Assembly: GCF_003628125.1 (NCBI RefSeq)
Contig: NZ_RBZU01000011.1
Span: 186,001 to 250,000, forward strand
DNA length: 64,000 nucleotides
Reading direction: 5' to 3'
Source of the DNA: Pararobbsia silviterrae
Lineage (GTDB): Bacteria; Pseudomonadota; Gammaproteobacteria; Burkholderiales; Burkholderiaceae
Shown one piece after another: positions 59,322 through 64,000 of the stretch (position 1 is its first letter; the number at the start of each line of letters is the position of its first letter). A program made the translations under genes and the position numbers. The notes beneath the pieces are model-generated. The model did no database searches. It was given only the letters and a program-made list of their open reading frames with translations, and was not told the DNA's origin.

Positions 59322-61175
59322 ATGACGATGGACGACACGCCGAACATGACGATCGCCGCGCTGCATGCGCGCTACCGCGACGGCTCGCTGACGCCCGACG
59401 CGCTCGTCGAATCGATCGCCGCGCGCACCGCGCACGACCCGCATCATGCGTGGATCCGCGCGCTCACGCGCGACGAGATGCGCGTCTATGCGCGCGCGCT
59501 CGACGGGCGATCGCCCGACGACCTGCCGCTTTACGGCGTGCCGTTCGCGATCAAGGACAACATCGATCTCGCGGGCGTGCCGACGACGGCCGCGTGCCCC
59601 GAATTCGCCTACACGCCCGAGCGCTCGGCGGCCGTCGTCGAACGCCTGATCGCCGCGGGTGCGATTCCGATCGGCAAGGCGAATCTCGATCAGTTCGCGA
59701 CGGGGCTCAACGGCACGCGTTCGCCGTACGGCGCGTGCCGGAACGCGCTCGATCCAAAGTACGTATCGGGCGGTTCGAGTTCGGGTTCGGCGGTCGCCGT
59801 CGCGCTCGGCGTCGCGAGTTTCTCGCTCGGCACGGATACCGCGGGGTCGGGCCGCGTGCCCGCGATGTTTCATGGATTGCTCGGCGTCAAGCCGACGGTC
59901 GGCACCGTCAGTACGCGTGGTGTCGTGCCCGCCTGCAAGTCGCTCGACTGCGTATCGATCTTCGCGACGTGCGTCGACGATGCGCAGACCGTGCTCGAGA
60001 TCGCGCAAGGCATCGACGCCGACGATCCGTACGCGCGCGCCGTCGAACCCGGACCGCTGCCGCGCGCGATCGGTACGCTGCGCATCGGCGTGCCGCGCGA
60101 AGCGCAACGCGCGTTTTTCGGCAACGATGCGTTCGCCAAACTGTTCGACGAAGCCGTGGCGAAATTCGCATCGCTCGGCGCGCAGATTGTCGAGGTCGAT
60201 TTCGAACCGCTGCTCGAAACGGCGCGGCTGCTGTACGGCGGACCGTTCGTCGCCGAACGGCATGCGGGCATTCGCGCGTTCTTCGATGCGCACGAAGACG
60301 CGGTCCATCCCGTCGTGCGCGGCATCGTCGCGAGTGCGCGCGCGTACACGGCGACCGACGCATTCGAGGCGTTCGATCGGCTGCAGACGCTGCGCGCGCG
60401 TGCGCAACGCATCTGGCAATCGATCGATACGATCGTGATGCCGACGGCGGGCACGATCTACACGATCGAGCAGATGCTCGAGAAGCCTGTCGAATACAAC
60501 TCGAATCTCGGCTACTACACGAACTTCGTGAACTTGCTCGATCTCGCGGCGCTCGCGATTCCGACGGGTGTCGCCGCGGACGGCCCGACGCCGGGCATGC
60601 CGTTCGGCGTCACGCTCGTGGGCCCCGCGTTCAGCGATCCGATGTTGCTGGGCATGGCCGCCGAATACCTCGCGCAGCCCGCGACGCGCGCGAGCGTGCA
60701 TGCGGCGCCCACGATCGAGGTCGCGGTCGTCGGCGCGCATCTGACGGGGCAGCCGCTCAATGGACAACTGATCGAACGCGCGGCCGTGCGTGTCGCGACG
60801 ACCACGACGAGTCCGCATTACCGGCTCTACGCGCTCGATACGCGGCCTGTCGCGAAGCCGGGGCTGATTCGCGTCGACGCGCACGGCGCGCGGATCGCGC
60901 TCGAAGTCTGGCGGATGCCCGTCGCGCATTTCGGCAGCTTCGTCGATCTGATCGGCTCGCCGTTGGGCATCGGCAGCGTCGAGCTCGACGATGGCCGCGT
61001 GGTCAAGGGTTTCATCTGCGAGCCCCACGCGTTGAGCACGGCGCGCGATATCACCGAGCATGGCGGATGGCTCGCGTATCTGGCGACGCGCGCCCCGGCG
61101 AGCGCGGCGGTCGGCGCGGGGGCGGGCGCAGGGGTGGGCGCATCGGCGAAGGCCGAACTCGAAGGAGGGCATTGA
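59322..61175 (+). CDS. atzF: Allophanate hydrolase
   Basis: Splits allophanate to ammonia and CO2, the last step of the pathway. 617 residues: amidase-signature domain (1-450) with catalytic Lys in AIKDNID, cis-Ser in GGSSSGSAVAV and nucleophile Ser in DTAGSGRVPA; C-terminal domain (about 475-590, VVGAHLTGQPLNGQL to VKGFICE) as in AtzF. A Gly/Ala/Val repeat tail of about 25 residues ends the protein. ATG 59322 follows the carboxylase stop by one base and has GGAGGA upstream, so the two are coupled. Confidence 0.95.
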   Translation: MTMDDTPNMTIAALHARYRDGSLTPDALVESIAARTAHDPHHAWIRALTRDEMRVYARALDGRSPDDLPLYGVPFAIKDNIDLAGVPTTAACPEFAYTPERSAAVVERLIAAGAIPIGKANLDQFATGLNGTRSPYGACRNALDPKYVSGGSSSGSAVAVALGVASFSLGTDTAGSGRVPAMFHGLLGVKPTVGTVSTRGVVPACKSLDCVSIFATCVDDAQTVLEIAQGIDADDPYARAVEPGPLPRAIGTLRIGVPREAQRAFFGNDAFAKLFDEAVAKFASLGAQIVEVDFEPLLETARLLYGGPFVAERHAGIRAFFDAHEDAVHPVVRGIVASARAYTATDAFEAFDRLQTLRARAQRIWQSIDTIVMPTAGTIYTIEQMLEKPVEYNSNLGYYTNFVNLLDLAALAIPTGVAADGPTPGMPFGVTLVGPAFSDPMLLGMAAEYLAQPATRASVHAAPTIEVAVVGAHLTGQPLNGQLIERAAVRVATTTTSPHYRLYALDTRPVAKPGLIRVDAHGARIALEVWRMPVAHFGSFVDLIGSPLGIGSVELDDGRVVKGFICEPHALSTARDITEHGGWLAYLATRAPASAAVGAGAGAGVGASAKAELEGGH

Positions 61176-61176
61176 C

Positions 61177-62202
61177 ATGGCGACCGTCGTTCAACCCGAG
61201 AAGGCCGAGCCCGCGCGCGCGGGGACCGCGACACCGCATCGGACGCGCATGCGCTGGTTCGCGGTGCGCAAGGAGCTCTCGCCGCGCGCGCGGTTCGTGC
61301 TCGGCATCGGCTCGTTCATGCTGCCGTTGCTTGTCTGGTGCATCGTCAGCTATGTGCCGTTCGTCTGGCATCCGCTGCTGCAGATTTCGGATCCGGGCGG
61401 CGTCGATTACTTCCAGAACGGCATGCTCGTCGACAAGGCGACCTTCGCGAACGAGACGCAGAACATGGTCGCCGCGCACAAGCCCGTGCCGGTCGGCACG
61501 CCGTCGAATCCCGTCTATCTGCCTGCGCCGCACAAGGTCTTCGAGGCGTTCTACACGGCGTTCACGACGAAGCCCGAGGCGCGCGACATGCCGTGGCTGC
61601 ACGAGAGCCTCTGGCACAGCATCCAGGTGATCTTCTGGGGCTTCGTGATTTCGTCGGTATTCGGCGTGCCGCTCGGCATCGTCTGCGGCACGTATAGCGC
61701 GCCCGCGCGTTTGATCGAGCCGTTCACCGAGTTCTTCCGTTATCTGCCGGCGCCCGCGTTCGGCGCGCTCGCGGTCGCGATTCTCGGCATCTACGACGGG
61801 CCGAAGATCGCGATCATCGTGATCGGCACGTTCTTTCAGCAGGTGCTCATCATCGCGAACACGACGCGCAAGCTCGACTACGCGTTGCTCGAAGCCGCGC
61901 TCACGCTCGGCACCAAACGGCTCAAGTTGCTCACGCGCGTCGTGATTCCGGGCGTGTTGCCCGATCTGTATCGCGATCAGCGGATCCTGCTCGGCTGGGC
62001 GTGGACCTATCTGATCGTCGCGGAGCTCGTCGGCACGAGTTCGGGCATTACGTTTTTCATCACGCAGCAGGCGCGTTACGAGCACTTCGAGAACGTGTAC
62101 GCGGCGATCGCGATGATCGGCATCATCGGCCTCGGCACGGATCTCGTGCTCGCATGGCTCGGCAAGAAACTGTTTCCGTGGGACCGCACCCTGAAGGCAT
62201 GA
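61177..62202 (+). CDS. ABC transporter permease (NtrB/SsuC/TauC type)
   Basis: 341 residues. N-terminal cytoplasmic basic stretch, first helix at about 44-64, a periplasmic segment of about 80 residues, then five helices with the EAA loop [20 protein letters not shown]. Such permeases take up nitrate, taurine or, in guanidine operons, probably guanidine or urea-like compounds. Start one base after the atzF stop (TGACATG). Forms a transporter with the next gene. Confidence 0.9.
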   Translation: MATVVQPEKAEPARAGTATPHRTRMRWFAVRKELSPRARFVLGIGSFMLPLLVWCIVSYVPFVWHPLLQISDPGGVDYFQNGMLVDKATFANETQNMVAAHKPVPVGTPSNPVYLPAPHKVFEAFYTAFTTKPEARDMPWLHESLWHSIQVIFWGFVISSVFGVPLGIVCGTYSAPARLIEPFTEFFRYLPAPAFGALAVAILGIYDGPKIAIIVIGTFFQQVLIIANTTRKLDYALLEAALTLGTKRLKLLTRVVIPGVLPDLYRDQRILLGWAWTYLIVAELVGTSSGITFFITQQARYEHFENVYAAIAMIGIIGLGTDLVLAWLGKKLFPWDRTLKA

Positions 62203-62212
62203 GGAGTCTGAT

Positions 62213-63127
62213 ATGCACAATCCGCACCCCGTCCCCGACTATCTGATTCAATCGCCCGAGGTTCGCGCGCGCTTCGAGCGCATTCGCGCGCGCGAGGTCA
62301 TTCTCGAAGTCAAGGATCTCGGCAAGACCTACGATTCCCCGCAAGGGCAGACGACGGCCTTGCGCAATATCGAATTCAAGGTGCATCGACGCGAGTTCGT
62401 TTGCGTGATCGGGCCGTCGGGCTGCGGCAAGTCGACGCTGATCCGTATTCTCGCGGGCCTCGAGTCGCATACGGCGGGCGAGGTCCTGCTCGACGGCAAG
62501 CCGGTCGAGGGCCCGGGCCCCGATCGCGGCATGGTGTTTCAGGGCTATACGCTGTTTCCGTGGCTCAGCGTCAAGCAGAACGTGATGTTCGGGCCGGAAA
62601 TGAATGGGCGCGGCAAGCTCGAAGCCGAACGCGAGGCGCTTCAGTGGATCGATCTCGTCGGGCTGTCGAAGTTCGTCGATGCGTATCCGCATCAGCTCTC
62701 GGGCGGGATGAAGCAGCGTGTCGCGATTGCGCGCGCGCTCGCGAATCAGCCGCGCATTCTGTTGATGGACGAGCCGTTTGGCGCGCTCGATGCGCAAACG
62801 CGCTGCAAGATGCAGGCGCACCTGCTCGAGATCTGGAAGAACATCGACATCACGGTGTTCTTCATCACGCACGATCTCGACGAGGCGATTTTTCTGGCTG
62901 ACCGCATTCTGGTGCTCAAGGCGCATCCGGGTGAAGTCCAGGAGATCATCGAGGTGCCGGTGCCACGGCCGCGCCATCAGGCGCAGATCACGTCGGCCGA
63001 GTTCATGGCGACCAAGGCGCGGCTCGAGGAACTGATTCATCCGCCCGCGCCGGTCGATACCGAAGACGACGAGGGCGTGCATCCGCATGTGTTCCGGATG
63101 ACGAGCGTCGAAGACAACGTCGAGTGA
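62213..63127 (+). CDS. ABC transporter ATP-binding protein (NtrD/SsuB/TauB type)
   Basis: 304 residues: Walker [11 protein letters not shown]-loop [10 protein letters not shown], signature LSGGMKQR, Walker B ILLMDEP, switch His in THDLDEA. About 30 N-terminal and 50 C-terminal residues are extra; the tail is acidic. Last recognisable gene of the guanidine operon, 10 bp after the permease. No substrate-binding protein gene is seen on either side in this window. Confidence 0.93.
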   Translation: MHNPHPVPDYLIQSPEVRARFERIRAREVILEVKDLGKTYDSPQGQTTALRNIEFKVHRREFVCVIGPSGCGKSTLIRILAGLESHTAGEVLLDGKPVEGPGPDRGMVFQGYTLFPWLSVKQNVMFGPEMNGRGKLEAEREALQWIDLVGLSKFVDAYPHQLSGGMKQRVAIARALANQPRILLMDEPFGALDAQTRCKMQAHLLEIWKNIDITVFFITHDLDEAIFLADRILVLKAHPGEVQEIIEVPVPRPRHQAQITSAEFMATKARLEELIHPPAPVDTEDDEGVHPHVFRMTSVEDNVE

Positions 63128-63341
63128 GTGCGAGTTCGACGGTTCGGCGCGGTTCGCATTTCGGATAGTTGCCCTGCGCTCTCGGGGCTAATCTTGGCCT
63201 GAACGCGCATTTGCCGGCACGATCGGCACGCGTGTGTCGACGCATCCGATTGAGGCGCGTCGCATCGGGATGTGGCCTTCGAGACGCGAACCCTCGGCCG
63301 AGGGGTGCGTCGCCGCGCGCGCGAATGTCGCCGGGTGGCTT

Positions 63342-64000
63342 ATGGGAATCGCTTCTTCGAAGCAGAGGAAGAATCGCCGATCGACGCGTTCGATGTCCGT
63401 GCCGGGGGAAGCGGTACCGCTGTCGAATATCGAATCGGACGGCGGGTGGCTCGGATCGGATACCGGGCGGTCCGATACCGACGCGCGCGATCGAAGGTAT
63501 TGCATGCCGCGGCGCACCGCCCGGCCCTCGTCATCGGACCTTTCGTACGCGCGCTGCGATGGTGCGACCGCGACGACGGTCGAATCGCGGACGCGATTGC
63601 CTGTGCGTCGTTCTGACGACCGTCATGCCCACATCGTTTATCTGAGCGAAGGCGAAGACGTCGAATCGCATGTGCGATACGCGCAGCGAGAGACTGTCGT
63701 ATTCGTCGAAGACCTCGGTCCCGAATTCGAACCGCGAGAGACGCTGCCGGCCGATTCGCCGGTTATCTTCGCGGAGTTCGGCGTGCCGCATGACATCGAA
63801 GACATCGAAGACATCGACACGCCGGCGCCGACTCGCGGCGTGAACGAGGACAGTGGCGCTTCGGCGCACGAGACGACGCATGCCGACGCGGATCGGCCGA
63901 GCGCGTCGCGTGAGGGTGAAGGGGCTGATTCGGACAGGACGCGTGCGCAAAGCGCGTTCGAATCCGCAGACGCCGGTACGTCGACGGCCCGCGCGGACCA
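63342..64000 (+). CDS. Acidic hypothetical protein with N-myristoylation-type N-terminus, 5' part
   Basis: Frame open from ATG 63342 to the window end (at least 219 residues). It starts MGIASSKQRKNRR: Gly2, small residues at 3-5, Ser6 and a basic cluster, matching the eukaryotic N-myristoyltransferase motif. Residues about 95 on become strongly acidic (HIVYLSEGEDVESHV, FVEDLGPEFE, DIEDIEDID). No signal peptide. Codon use is less GC3-biased than its neighbours. Such N-termini are typical of type III effectors that associate with host membranes, but no hrp-type promoter or secretion gene is visible. Frames on the other strand appear to be its shadow. Family unknown. Confidence 0.5.
   Translation, partial: MGIASSKQRKNRRSTRSMSVPGEAVPLSNIESDGGWLGSDTGRSDTDARDRRYCMPRRTARPSSSDLSYARCDGATATTVESRTRLPVRRSDDRHAHIVYLSEGEDVESHVRYAQRETVVFVEDLGPEFEPRETLPADSPVIFAEFGVPHDIEDIEDIDTPAPTRGVNEDSGASAHETTHADADRPSASREGEGADSDRTRAQSAFESADAGTSTARAD

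Noticed and set aside
56981-59347. 788-codon minus-strand frame opposite the carboxylase
   Set aside because: High GC leaves the antisense frame open. The plus strand encodes a complete, motif-rich biotin carboxylase.
63128-63341. hrpII/PIP box upstream of the edge gene
   Set aside because: Four TTCG tetramers are clustered at 63135-63163, but no pair has the required 15-16-bp spacing.
63531-63950. 139-codon minus-strand frame at the window end
   Set aside because: It mirrors the acidic DIE-repeat gene and is Arg-rich; the plus frame gives a more protein-like sequence.

Overview
The window is a GC-rich chromosomal segment from a betaproteobacterium of the Burkholderiaceae (Burkholderia/Paraburkholderia/Robbsia-like). 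The evidence is the conserved housekeeping order (purM-miaA-mutL; amiC-tsaE/queG-xerD-ybaK-plsY-yajQ-murB-argG-argF; rpsT-murJ; adk-kdsB-Trm112-lpxK / xseA-sodB) and strong GC3 codon bias. I cannot name the species from sequence alone. No tRNA, rRNA, CRISPR array, insertion sequence or prophage gene is visible.

Region 1, about 1-29.9 kb, is core genome: purine synthesis (purM 3' end), tRNA modification (miaA, tsaE, queG), mismatch repair (mutL), two DedA membrane proteins (one fused to a rhodanese), a cyclic-nucleotide-binding/thioredoxin-reductase-like fusion, cell-wall genes (amiC, murB, murJ), chromosome dimer resolution (xerD), phospholipid and LPS synthesis (plsY, kdsB, lpxK), arginine synthesis (argG, argF), adk, xseA and sodB. 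Several intrinsic terminators and a good rpsT promoter can be seen. An intergenic (GATCCC)16 microsatellite lies at 5888-5983.

Region 2, about 30-36.6 kb, is accessory. It holds a two-gene unit made of a proline-rich repeat protein (31034-31771) followed by an MvdC/MvdD-like ATP-grasp ligase (30004-30963). This is the layout of ATP-grasp peptide-modifying (graspetide) systems, but the substrate is large and unlike the precursors I know. It is my best candidate for an undescribed system. An unusually AT-rich gap, a two-component system with a Gly/Pro/His-rich sensor, a small secreted protein with the same composition, and a cysteine-free Ser/Thr-rich harpin-like protein follow.

Region 3, about 37-49.2 kb, is sugar and polyol catabolism: a divergent galactonate dehydratase, then a polyol operon of SDR dehydrogenase, ABC transporter (binding protein, two permeases, ATPase), HAD phosphatase, D-arabinitol-type dehydrogenase, xylulokinase and a SorC-family regulator. 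The polyol is imported, oxidised to a ketose and phosphorylated into the pentose phosphate pathway.

Region 4, about 49.4-63.1 kb, has a DUF2252 protein, a lipoprotein-type M13 peptidase, and a guanidine-utilisation operon led by a guanidine-I (ykkC) riboswitch. Its genes are two DUF1989 proteins (UAAP1/UAAP2, the carboxyguanidine deiminase pair), a urea/guanidine carboxylase, allophanate hydrolase, and an ABC permease plus ATPase. Together they would convert guanidine to ammonia and CO2. No periplasmic binding protein is present.

The window ends inside an open frame (63342 onward) whose N-terminus carries a eukaryotic-type N-myristoylation motif. A recurring trait across the window is low-complexity Ala/Ser/Gly/Pro inserts and tails in otherwise ordinary enzymes.
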